Made by a program: the position numbers and the translations under genes
In this document: positions 1 to 5,133 of the stretch, in pieces
Numbering within the stretch: the first letter of the stretch is position 1
Layout: each line of letters opens with the position of its first letter
Notes under the pieces: generated by a model
Seen by the model: only the letters and a program-made list of their open reading frames with translations
The model's database searches: none
What the model was told of the DNA's origin: nothing
Source of the DNA: a virus
Virus record (IMG/VR): IMGVR_UViG_3300006805_000145
Span: 1 to 25,166 of that record
DNA length: 25,166 nucleotides
Strand: one strand, 5' to 3'

Positions 1-32
1 AATATATATATTATAAAAAATAACAAAATATA

Positions 33-443
33 ATGATCCACACTGAAAAATTAACAACCGAAGAAAAAGACATTGTTTTACCGGTCTTATTAAAAGCTTT
101 AAAGAGAGGTACAGAAGAACAACCATTAGTTAGTGATAAAATAGTTAAATGGTTTAATAACAACAAAGATAGAATAGGAATGAAGAGTTCATTCACATCA
201 ACAAGATTAAGAAAACTAACTAACTATTGCAGAACAAACGCAATAGCACCTATTATAGCAAATAGTAAAGGTTATTATATAAGCAATAAGAAAAAAGATT
301 TAGTAGAATTAAAGATGAGTTTAATAAGTAGAATAGAAAGTTTACAAGCAGTAGTAAAAGGAATAGATGATATGATGACAGAATTAAATTTAGTTGAAAC
401 AGAAGTAGATTGTCTTGGTTTTACCTGGGAAATAAAAAAATAA
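33..443 (+). CDS. Winged-helix DNA-binding protein, putative phage regulator
   Basis: A 136-residue protein. The N-terminal 80 residues look like a winged helix-turn-helix: helices through residues 8-26, the segment FTSTRLRKLTNYCR (about 54-67) as the likely recognition region, and SKGYYIS (about 78-84) as the wing. The last 50 residues (from about KKKDLVELK) are probably a helical or coiled-coil segment for dimerisation. I recall small proteins of this build, with a start like MIHTE and an S-KGYY wing, in phages and prophages of Bacteroidota; their role is unproven. It lies before a 190-bp gap with an inverted repeat, a possible operator for this protein. The start at 33 follows an A-rich leader and no earlier start is in view. 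DNA binding is inferred from the fold pattern only. Confidence 0.7.
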   Translation: MIHTEKLTTEEKDIVLPVLLKALKRGTEEQPLVSDKIVKWFNNNKDRIGMKSSFTSTRLRKLTNYCRTNAIAPIIANSKGYYISNKKKDLVELKMSLISRIESLQAVVKGIDDMMTELNLVETEVDCLGFTWEIKK

Positions 444-550
444 TTAAAAATAATTAAAAAAAGTTTAGAAAATCAACTTTTCCGTATTTTTAACTTAATA
501 TATACTATAAGTGTAAATACTAACAGAGTTTTACTATTATAAACAAAAAA

Positions 551-603
551 TAAGTTATACTAAAAGTTATTTATTAAAAATAAAATACTATCTTTATAAC
601 TTA
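551..603. promoter_or_regulatory. Inverted repeat in the intergenic gap (possible operator or 5' leader hairpin)
   Basis: The 190-bp gap 444-633 has no gene. It contains a perfect 9-bp inverted repeat, TAAGTTATA at 551-559 and TATAACTTA at 595-603, with a further direct half-copy AAGTTAT at 564-570. Inside it, TATCTTTA (589-596) is one mismatch from the Bacteroidota -7 element TAnnTTTG, but I see no clear TTG at the -33 position. It could be an operator-promoter for the operon starting at 634 or a leader hairpin. In DNA this AT-rich, chance matches are common. Confidence 0.3.
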
Positions 604-633
604 ATAAAAAAAAAATAAAAATAAAAATAAAAA

Positions 634-786
634 ATGAAAACAAAAGAACAAATTAAAGAAACTATTATAGAATTAAACTATGATATTTTAAACCACTTTG
701 AAGACAAAGAAAAGGTTAGAGTTACAAGAGACAAGATTAACGCATTATTAAACGAGTATTTAGAATTAACACAAAAAAACAAATAA
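634..786 (+). CDS. Small hypothetical protein, 50 residues
   Basis: An ORF of 50 codons opening behind a long A-rich leader (about 604-633), the ribosome-binding context expected in Bacteroidota. The product is highly charged and probably all-helical, with Lys/Glu-rich ends and Leu/Ile spacing suggesting two helices (about residues 4-20 and 30-46). It has no recognisable motif. The stop lies 5 bp before the lipoprotein start at 792, so the two are probably co-transcribed. The function is unknown. Confidence 0.65.
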   Translation: MKTKEQIKETIIELNYDILNHFEDKEKVRVTRDKINALLNEYLELTQKNK

Positions 787-791
787 ACAAA

Positions 792-1130
792 ATGAAAACA
801 GTAAAAAGAATATTATTAGGATTAACATTAGGATTATTATTAGTTAGTTGTTCAACAGATCCTATTACAGAAGACCAACCACAAACAACACCAATAGTTG
901 AACAACCTATACCAGATGTTATAATAAATTGCACATTTACAGAAGAGATACCATTTTATATAGAATATAATGGATTTCAAGTAGATTGTCAATGTGATAT
1001 AGTTCAATATAAAAGAATATTTAGAAGAACTAATTTAACAACAGGAGTTGTAGATATTATTAAAGTAGAGAAATTTATATTAACAACAGAATTACCAACA
1101 AACCAATTAAACATTTGGATATGTGACTAA
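792..1130 (+). CDS. Small phage-encoded lipoprotein
   Basis: 112 residues. The N-terminus is a textbook lipoprotein signal: MKTVKR, a hydrophobic core at about 7-18, and lipobox LVSC with the acylated Cys at residue 20. The mature protein starts CSTDPITED; acidic and Ser residues just after Cys resemble the surface-export signal known for Flavobacterium and Capnocytophaga lipoproteins. The mature part is Pro/Thr/Gln-rich at first (about 21-45) and then a small domain containing a CQC motif and further Cys residues, including one next to the last residue. It probably sits in the outer membrane of the infected host. Phage lipoproteins often alter the cell surface or block superinfection (known for other phages; inference here). 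It forms a tight group with the 50-residue gene upstream. Confidence 0.75.
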   Translation: MKTVKRILLGLTLGLLLVSCSTDPITEDQPQTTPIVEQPIPDVIINCTFTEEIPFYIEYNGFQVDCQCDIVQYKRIFRRTNLTTGVVDIIKVEKFILTTELPTNQLNIWICD

Positions 1131-1147
1131 AAATAAAAAATAAAGTA

Positions 1148-1540
1148 ATGAAAATAGAATGTCAAAATTGTAAATTATCTAAAACAGAATATGACTTTAG
1201 ATATACAGAAAAGAATAACACTATATATTTCAACATAGGAAAATGTAAAAAGTGTTTAAGTGAAGGTAAGAATAAATATAATAAAAAAGTAAAAGAATTA
1301 GATTTAAATAATAAAGTAATAAAATTCTTCGGATATACACAAGAAGAAAGACAAGAATTAAAAAGAGATATACATTTATTATTAAAAAGAATAGATAGTA
1401 ATAATGGATATGCTACAGAAATAGATTGTTGTAGATTATTAACATTATATACTGAAAAGTATGGTGAAAAGATTACCAATTTAGATAGAGAATATGAAAT
1501 GATATATTATCACGAAAAATTAAAAGAATTAAATGTATAA
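1148..1540 (+). CDS. Zinc-ribbon protein A (paralog of the gene at 1791)
   Basis: 130 residues. Two CxxC pairs (Cys5/Cys8 and Cys33/Cys36) form a probable zinc ribbon, similar in layout to the N-terminal zinc-binding part of phage recombination endonucleases of the endonuclease VII/HNH type, but no nuclease motif follows. The C-terminal half (about 65-130) is helical and matches the protein at 1791: both have a helix with LKRI or LKRR, then NGYA or KGYI, a Leu-rich segment around DxxRxL, and YGxxxTxLDxE. The two are therefore paralogs. The end overlaps the start of the 68-residue gene by 8 bp, suggesting translational coupling. It may bind nucleic acid or protein through the ribbon; the function is unknown. 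Confidence 0.7.
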   Translation: MKIECQNCKLSKTEYDFRYTEKNNTIYFNIGKCKKCLSEGKNKYNKKVKELDLNNKVIKFFGYTQEERQELKRDIHLLLKRIDSNNGYATEIDCCRLLTLYTEKYGEKITNLDREYEMIYYHEKLKELNV

Positions 1541-1739
1541 AGAATTAGGTTGGAGTTATCAGAGTGTATATATGTTTAGATATGACACAGCTTATATGAG
1601 ATTAAACATATATTTTAAAAAGAAACTAATACACACAGAAGATATATTCGGAGTTGATATGTATTATTTAGAACAAGTCTTTAATAGATATTGTAGATTA
1701 AATCAAAGAGACCAAAAATTAAACCAGTTATTTGAATAA
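1533..1739 (+). CDS. Hypothetical 68-residue protein ending in an RDxKLxQL tail
   Basis: The start at 1533 overlaps the upstream zinc-ribbon gene by 8 bp. The product is rich in Tyr, Arg and Leu and probably forms one small alpha/beta domain with no motif I recognise. Its C-terminus, RDQKLNQLFE, resembles the tails of the proteins at 2185 (RDIKLSELGI) and 3824 (RDEKLSQLGI). The last codons and the stop lie inside the stem of a strong intrinsic terminator (1721-1750), so the gene closes the first transcription unit. Neither homology nor function can be assigned. Confidence 0.65.
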   Translation: MYKELGWSYQSVYMFRYDTAYMRLNIYFKKKLIHTEDIFGVDMYYLEQVFNRYCRLNQRDQKLNQLFE

Positions 1740-1750
1740 CTGGTTTTTTT
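1721..1750 (+). terminator. Intrinsic terminator overlapping the end of the 1533 gene
   Basis: A perfect stem pairs AACCAGTTAT (1722-1731) with ATAACTGGTT (1736-1745) around the loop TTGA; A1721 with T1746 adds one pair. A T run follows to 1750. The stop codon (1737-1739) is inside the right arm. This is the best terminator in the left half and probably ends transcription of 33-1739 or part of it. Confidence 0.85.
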
Positions 1751-1790
1751 ATTTATGAAACCATAAGTATAACTTTATTATATATAATTT

Positions 1791-2192
1791 ATGTTAAGAT
1801 GTTTAAACTGTGGAGAAAATAGAGAAGAGAATTATTTCTCAAAGACTAAAAATAAAAGTAAGACAGTTGATGTTTTACCTTATCACTTTTGGTTAAAAAA
1901 ATGTAAGATATGTCAAGGAGTAAAAACATTAAAGGGTAGTTATAATAAACCTAATTTAAACGATAAATTAGAACAAAAATTAAAAAAACAATATCAACTA
2001 TCAAAAGAATGTTTAAGTTTCTTAGAAGAGCTTAAAAGAAGAAAGGGATATATAGATTACGTAGATAGTTTTAGAATGTTACTATACTTTGATGAAACAT
2101 TCGGATATATATCAACAGAATTAGATGATATGAAAGTAGAAGAACAATTAGTATTTATGTATAATAAACTTCTTGAAAAAATAAATGAATAA
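1791..2192 (+). CDS. Zinc-ribbon protein B (paralog of the gene at 1148)
   Basis: 133 residues with the same layout as the gene at 1148: Cys4/Cys7 and Cys38/Cys41 as a zinc ribbon, a Lys-rich linker (about 42-68), and a helical C-terminal domain containing LKRRKGY, DSFRMLLYF, FGYISTELDDM and EEQLVFMYNKLLE. I recall similar C-terminal segments in small proteins of Bacteroidota phages, without known function. It begins 41 bp after the terminator, so it may have its own promoter; TAACTTTA at 1770-1777 is one mismatch from the -7 consensus TAnnTTTG, a weak candidate. It overlaps the next gene by 8 bp. Confidence 0.7.
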   Translation: MLRCLNCGENREENYFSKTKNKSKTVDVLPYHFWLKKCKICQGVKTLKGSYNKPNLNDKLEQKLKKQYQLSKECLSFLEELKRRKGYIDYVDSFRMLLYFDETFGYISTELDDMKVEEQLVFMYNKLLEKINE

Positions 2193-2445
2193 AATGAAAA
2201 AACTACACGAAATGTTTCCAATAATTTTTAAAAAACCTGAAAAAGTAAGTAAAGAACTTCTATCATTTGAAGAATGGTGTGATGAATATTTTTCAAAAGT
2301 AGGTGAAGAAGACGCTAAAAATTTGCTGAACATTGCCACTATCACAAATGATTTAGATAGATATGAAGTAGTTTGTATAAGAAGAAGATTGGCAGAACTA
2401 CAACAACTTGAAAGAGATATAAAATTATCTGAACTGGGAATATAA
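2185..2445 (+). CDS. Hypothetical 86-residue protein, first member of the cassette array
   Basis: The start at 2185 overlaps the upstream gene by 8 bp (ATGAATAA); a second in-frame ATG at 2194 has the better A-rich leader, so the true product may be 83 residues. It is an acidic helical protein with FEEWCDEYFSKVGEEDA in the middle and a Leu/Arg-rich helix (IRRRLAELQQLERD) near the end. The last ten residues, RDIKLSELGI, recur with small changes at the ends of other genes here. Directly after the stop comes spacer copy A. No family is recognised. Confidence 0.6.
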   Translation: MNKMKKLHEMFPIIFKKPEKVSKELLSFEEWCDEYFSKVGEEDAKNLLNIATITNDLDRYEVVCIRRRLAELQQLERDIKLSELGI

Positions 2446-2490
2446 ATCTGACTAAGCAGAACAACTTAGACTAAGAAAGAATAAAAATAA
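2446..2490 (+). repeat. Cassette spacer repeat, copy A
   Basis: The spacer from the stop of the 2185 gene to the start of the 2491 gene. It begins ATCTGACTAAGCAG, with arms CTAAG (2452-2456) and CTTAG (2465-2469) around the loop CAGAACAA, then a second ACTAAG and the A-rich leader AAAGAATAAAAA before the ATG. It is almost identical to copies C and F over about 40 bp. Confidence 0.9.
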
Positions 2491-2751
2491 ATGAAAAATG
2501 AAATATTAGAAGTTAAAAAACAATGGGATTGTGAATCTTTATCAAAACCATTTAAAAAAGATATTAATCCTTATAAAAATAATTGGACTATTGAAAATAG
2601 TATTGAATTTAAGGATGAAAATTGTGATATTATAAATGGTTATTGTCTAACTTTATATAAAAATGATGAATATTTTACATCACTATTTGATCAAAAACAA
2701 TATCCAAGTGATTCATTGTTTAGAAAAATAATAGAATTAGATAGAAAGTAA
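2491..2751 (+). CDS. Hypothetical 86-residue protein in the cassette array
   Basis: An acidic protein with about equal helix and strand tendency and aromatic residues in the middle (Trp, Tyr and Phe around NNWTIENSIEF and DEYFTSLFDQ). It has no motif or family I recognise, and no signal peptide or membrane segment. It starts directly after spacer copy A, and its stop codon supplies the first A of spacer copy B. It is therefore one unit of the modular array. Confidence 0.6.
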   Translation: MKNEILEVKKQWDCESLSKPFKKDINPYKNNWTIENSIEFKDENCDIINGYCLTLYKNDEYFTSLFDQKQYPSDSLFRKIIELDRK

Positions 2752-2784
2752 TCTGACTAAGCAGAATAAAACTAAATTAATAAA
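2751..2784 (+). repeat. Cassette spacer repeat, copy B (degenerate)
   Basis: It begins ATCTGACTAAGCAGAATAAA at the stop codon of the 2491 gene. The left arm CTAAG (2757-2761) is intact, but the expected right arm CTTAG is replaced by ACTAAATT, so the hairpin is lost. The loop variant CAGAATAAA is shared with copy E. Confidence 0.8.
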
Positions 2785-3054
2785 ATGAATAAAGAAGAAA
2801 TAATTAATTTATTGATGGGAAATATAGAATCTATTACAAATAACTATAATAACCCAATTGGTACATATTATCCAGAAAGAAGAATAGCATTTAAAGGTAA
2901 TACATATTTAATATTTGATGCTGAATATATGAGTAATGAAGAGTGGATAGAAGATATGTATGATAATAACCACCCATATTTAGAAGAAATAATAAAAGGA
3001 ATTGAGTATTACTATGAACAAGTTAAATCTTATGGTGGTGAATTAAAAAAATAA
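2785..3054 (+). CDS. Hypothetical 89-residue acidic protein in the cassette array
   Basis: An acidic soluble protein, with an N-terminal helix (NKEEIINLLMGNIESI), a short beta-like segment (RRIAFKGNTYLIFDAEYM) and a C-terminal helix (about residues 64-85). Size and charge would fit an anti-host or inhibitor protein, as many small acidic early phage proteins are, but nothing specific supports that. It is flanked by spacer copies B and C, the latter starting at the final A of its stop codon. Confidence 0.6.
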   Translation: MNKEEIINLLMGNIESITNNYNNPIGTYYPERRIAFKGNTYLIFDAEYMSNEEWIEDMYDNNHPYLEEIIKGIEYYYEQVKSYGGELKK

Positions 3055-3103
3055 TCTGACTAAGCAGAACAACTTAGACTAAGAAATAATAAAAAAGAAA
3101 CAA
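3054..3103 (+). repeat. Cassette spacer repeat, copy C
   Basis: It begins ATCTGACTAAGCAG at the stop codon of the 2785 gene. Arms CTAAG (3060-3064) and CTTAG (3073-3077) flank the loop CAGAACAA; ACTAAG (3078-3083) and an A-rich leader lead to the ATG at 3104. It matches copies A and F closely. Confidence 0.9.
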
Positions 3104-3262
3104 ATGGAATTATTTGCAAGAATACCAAGTGGATATAAATCAAAAATTGTAGCAAGTAATGAAGCACAATTTTATATCTACAAGGGATGGACAATATTAG
3201 AAATAAGAAACAGCTTCTTCATAGACTATGTTACGTTAATAAAAAAGAAGAAGAAAAAATAA
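3104..3262 (+). CDS. Small 52-residue basic protein in the cassette array
   Basis: A 52-codon ORF between spacer copies C and D, whose position and exact fit support it as a real gene. The product has a beta-like body (MELFARIPSGYKSKIVASN, then FYIYKGWTILEIRN) and ends in a run of seven lysines. The basic tail could contact nucleic acid or the membrane surface (inference). It has no known family. Its stop at 3260-3262 provides the first base of spacer copy D, as in the neighbouring units. Confidence 0.6.
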   Translation: MELFARIPSGYKSKIVASNEAQFYIYKGWTILEIRNSFFIDYVTLIKKKKKK

Positions 3263-3334
3263 TCTGACTAAGCAGAACAACTTAGTATAACTCTTTGTGA
3301 AAACAAAGTAGACCAATAAAGAATAAAAAATGAA
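3262..3334 (+). repeat. Cassette spacer repeat, copy D, with an extra GAAA-loop hairpin
   Basis: Arms CTAAG (3268-3272) and CTTAG (3281-3285) flank CAGAACAA as in the other copies. An additional segment of about 23 bp then interrupts the spacer and forms a second hairpin, CTTTGT (3293-3298), loop GAAA, ACAAAG (3303-3308). After it the spacer resumes with AGACCAATAAAGAATAAAAA, comparable to the end of copy A. Confidence 0.85.
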
Positions 3335-3658
3335 ATGAAAGTATTAAGAAAACTATTAGGAATCGATGAGATATTAGAGTTCCTAAAAAAAGGACAAATT
3401 ATAAATGAAGGGGAACGAAGATATTATATTAAAGAATTTCCATTTACATTACACGATGACTTTTGTTGTAAAAATTTTGCTACAATGAATAACCCAGTGA
3501 CAAGACCCGATAGTTTTTTATCAGTGGTAATGGCAAGAGAAACAGCAATGAGTGATAGAATTAAAGAACTTGAAAAACAATTAGAAGAAGTGAGTATTAA
3601 AGAATATGTAGAAGTAGCATCTGATGTTACACCAACACAATCTGACCAAGCAGAATAA
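3335..3658 (+). CDS. Hypothetical 107-residue protein whose end is encoded by a spacer repeat
   Basis: The start at 3335 is the only usable one; an ATG at 3330 is followed at once by TGA. The N-terminus has a helix (VLRKLLGIDEILEFLKK), the middle a small domain with adjacent cysteines (DDFCCKNF), and residues about 73-90 are a probable coiled coil (SDRIKELEKQLEEVSIKEY). The last residues, QSDQAE, are translated from spacer copy E, so the gene has read into the repeat. This suggests that an earlier stop was lost or that the gene was fused to the spacer. The family is unknown. Confidence 0.6.
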   Translation: MKVLRKLLGIDEILEFLKKGQIINEGERRYYIKEFPFTLHDDFCCKNFATMNNPVTRPDSFLSVVMARETAMSDRIKELEKQLEEVSIKEYVEVASDVTPTQSDQAE

Positions 3659-3664
3659 ACTTGG
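3640..3664 (+). repeat. Cassette spacer repeat, copy E (covarying variant)
   Basis: A variant ATCTGACCAAGCAGAATAAA in which both arms have changed together: CCAAG (3646-3650) pairs with CTTGG (3660-3664) in place of CTAAG with CTTAG. Its first part is translated as the C-terminus of the 3335 gene. Confidence 0.8.
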
Positions 3665-3704
3665 AACATAAAACAATAAAAATGTAGTGAATGAATTTAA
3701 ATTA

Positions 3705-3776
3705 ATGTTAGGTGATAATATGGAATCAATACAAGAATTTGAATTATTAGAAAAATTATCACAATTTGGAATATAA
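3705..3776 (+). pseudogene. Very short ORF or remnant keeping only the KLSQFGI tail
   Basis: A frame opens at GTG 3687 (29 residues) or ATG 3705 (23 residues) and ends EKLSQFGI, followed directly by spacer copy F. The ATG in the usual leader position (3682) is followed at once by TAG, and the ATG at 3691 reaches a stop after four codons. The simplest reading is a decayed cassette that retains the 3' end of a larger gene. Alternatively it is a genuine micro-protein starting at 3705. The shared tail links it to the proteins at 2185 and 3824. Confidence 0.45.
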
Positions 3777-3823
3777 ATCTGACTAAGCAGAACAACTTAG
3801 ACTAAGAAAGAATAAAAAAAGAA
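3776..3823 (+). repeat. Cassette spacer repeat, copy F
   Basis: It runs from the stop of the short ORF to the ATG at 3824. Arms CTAAG (3783-3787) and CTTAG (3796-3800) flank CAGAACAA, followed by ACTAAGAAAGAATAAAAA as in copy A. It is the last copy in the array. Confidence 0.9.
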
Positions 3824-4075
3824 ATGATGATTGAAATTTATGGTGATATAAAAGACACTAATAAAACATATGTTTATGTTGTTGGCTCAACTCCAGTTAT
3901 TAATAGAGAATTGATTTTGGTAAATTATAACTCTATTGATTTAATGATACCAAAGGAAAATATAATTTATGTTAGAGGTATAGAAATTAAAACCGATACT
4001 AAAGAATTTCAACGTATAAAAGGAATTATAAATTCACAAGAAAGAGATGAAAAACTATCACAATTAGGAATATAA
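3824..4075 (+). CDS. Hypothetical 83-residue protein with RDEKLSQLGI tail, last array member
   Basis: A mostly beta protein by pattern (alternating hydrophobics in TYVYVVGSTPVI, RELILVNY, ENIIYVRGIEI) followed by a C-terminal helix and the tail RDEKLSQLGI. Either ATG 3824 or ATG 3827 could be used. Unlike the other tail-bearing genes it is not followed by the spacer repeat, only by 23 bp of A-rich leader, so the array ends here. No family is recognised; the segment YVVGSTPVINREL hints at an RNA-binding-like small barrel, but this is a guess. Confidence 0.6.
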   Translation: MMIEIYGDIKDTNKTYVYVVGSTPVINRELILVNYNSIDLMIPKENIIYVRGIEIKTDTKEFQRIKGIINSQERDEKLSQLGI

Positions 4076-4098
4076 AATTAGAAAAAATAATAATAACA

Positions 4099-4461
4099 AT
4101 GACTATTTCACAATTTAAAAGAGAAATGATTAACAAATCATCATTTATACCAGACTTTATACAAACAACAAGTTCATTAGATCATGCAGTATGGAACAAT
4201 ATGAGATATATTAGTGACCTATTAACAGAATTAGTAACAGATAAAGTAATTAAAGAAAACTCTATTAATGTTTTAATACTAAAATTCGATATAGAATTAG
4301 AAATGATAGGTGATGTAAGTGATAAAGTATTTACTATACAAGAATATTATGAAGAATTCTTAGATTATATGTTAGAAAGATGTTTAGAAGAAGAAATGTA
4401 TGAATCTGCTGCTAATATAAGAAACTTTATTACAACCTATAAAAATAAGTATGACTTTTAA
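4099..4461 (+). CDS. UVR-motif-like helical protein, 120 residues
   Basis: An acidic, mainly helical protein. Residues about 92-111 contain LERCLEEEMYESAANIRNFI, which fits the UVR motif (a coiled-coil hairpin in UvrB, UvrC and McsA with the core YE-AA-IR). In those proteins the motif mediates protein-protein contact, so the same is likely here; the partner is unknown. I recall similar tails in small proteins of Bacteroidota phages. The stop overlaps the sigma-factor start by one base (TAATG), so the two are probably translationally coupled and may act together. Confidence 0.65.
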   Translation: MTISQFKREMINKSSFIPDFIQTTSSLDHAVWNNMRYISDLLTELVTDKVIKENSINVLILKFDIELEMIGDVSDKVFTIQEYYEEFLDYMLERCLEEEMYESAANIRNFITTYKNKYDF

Positions 4462-5048
4462 TGATAACAGAAAAAGATTATAATAAATTAAACGATTGGT
4501 GTTTATATAATAGATTTAAATTAAGTATAAAATATGATGAATATCAAGATATAATACATAATTTTATATTAGAAAGATATAACTTAGTATTTAATAGATT
4601 TAATAAAATTAAACAAAAGAAGAAATGGGATGAGTATTTATTTATTAGTTTTAGATTTTTCTGTATAGATAGTATTAAAAAAGAAAACAAAAATATTAAT
4701 ATAAGTTTTGATATAGAAAACCAATTATACTTATCAGAAATAGATGATGATTTCTCATTAGAAGAAACAATAAAAATTGATAATATAAGACAAAATAAAA
4801 TAGAATGTATTACAAATATAGTAATGACATTAAATAAAAGTGAACAAAAACTATACTACATATACTTTGTGAAAAATCTTTCAATTAGAAAGATAGCTAA
4901 CATATTCCAAATACATTATACTACGATATTTAAAAAGATTAAACAAATAAAAAACAAAATAGAAATAGAATATGAAAATCAATGTATATCTAATAAGAGA
5001 AATGATATTATAGAAATTATTTTAAAAAGTAAAAAAATAAATGAGTAA
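4461..5048 (+). CDS. Sigma-70-family-like transcription factor
   Basis: 195 residues, the length of a small (ECF-type) sigma factor. The N-terminal half has the character of region 2: DEYQDIIHNFILERYN (about 26-41) followed by an aromatic-rich segment WDEYLFISFRFFCIDSIKKE (about 56-75) where the -10 recognition helix would be. The C-terminal part has region 4: LNKSEQKLYYIYFV, then the helix-turn-helix LSIRKIANIFQIHYTTIFKK (about 140-159). It is very basic and AT-rich. It lies just upstream of the terminase and structural genes, so it probably directs host RNA polymerase to late promoters (inference). It starts by TAATG overlap with the preceding gene and overlaps the next mini-gene by 8 bp. 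Confidence 0.7.
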   Translation: MITEKDYNKLNDWCLYNRFKLSIKYDEYQDIIHNFILERYNLVFNRFNKIKQKKKWDEYLFISFRFFCIDSIKKENKNINISFDIENQLYLSEIDDDFSLEETIKIDNIRQNKIECITNIVMTLNKSEQKLYYIYFVKNLSIRKIANIFQIHYTTIFKKIKQIKNKIEIEYENQCISNKRNDIIEIILKSKKINE

Positions 5049-5124
5049 AGAAGATAAAGAAGATTTATTATTACTTCTATTCTTAGGTGTTATAGTTTTA
5101 ATAATTTTGTTAAATAAAAAATAA
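5041..5124 (+). CDS. 27-residue single-span membrane mini-protein
   Basis: The start at 5041 overlaps the sigma-like gene by 8 bp. The product has a charged N-terminus (MSKEDKED), one uninterrupted hydrophobic segment (residues 9-24, LLLLLFLGVIVLIILL) and a basic end (NKK), the pattern of a small single-pass membrane protein. It is too short for homology-based naming. It might be a holin-like or membrane-signalling peptide, but a single span without further evidence cannot decide this. The A-rich leader of the next gene follows directly. Confidence 0.5.
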   Translation: MSKEDKEDLLLLLFLGVIVLIILLNKK

Positions 5125-5133
5125 AAAATAAAT

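Noticed and set aside
2446-3823. CRISPR array formed by the repeated spacers
   Set aside because: Copies are irregularly spaced (about 110-380 bp), the stretches between them are ORFs, and no Cas gene is present.
2446-3823. Integron-type attC sites between the small genes
   Set aside because: The repeats lack the attC core-site pattern (GTTRRRY and RYYYAAC) and no integrase is in the window; the stems are only 5 bp.
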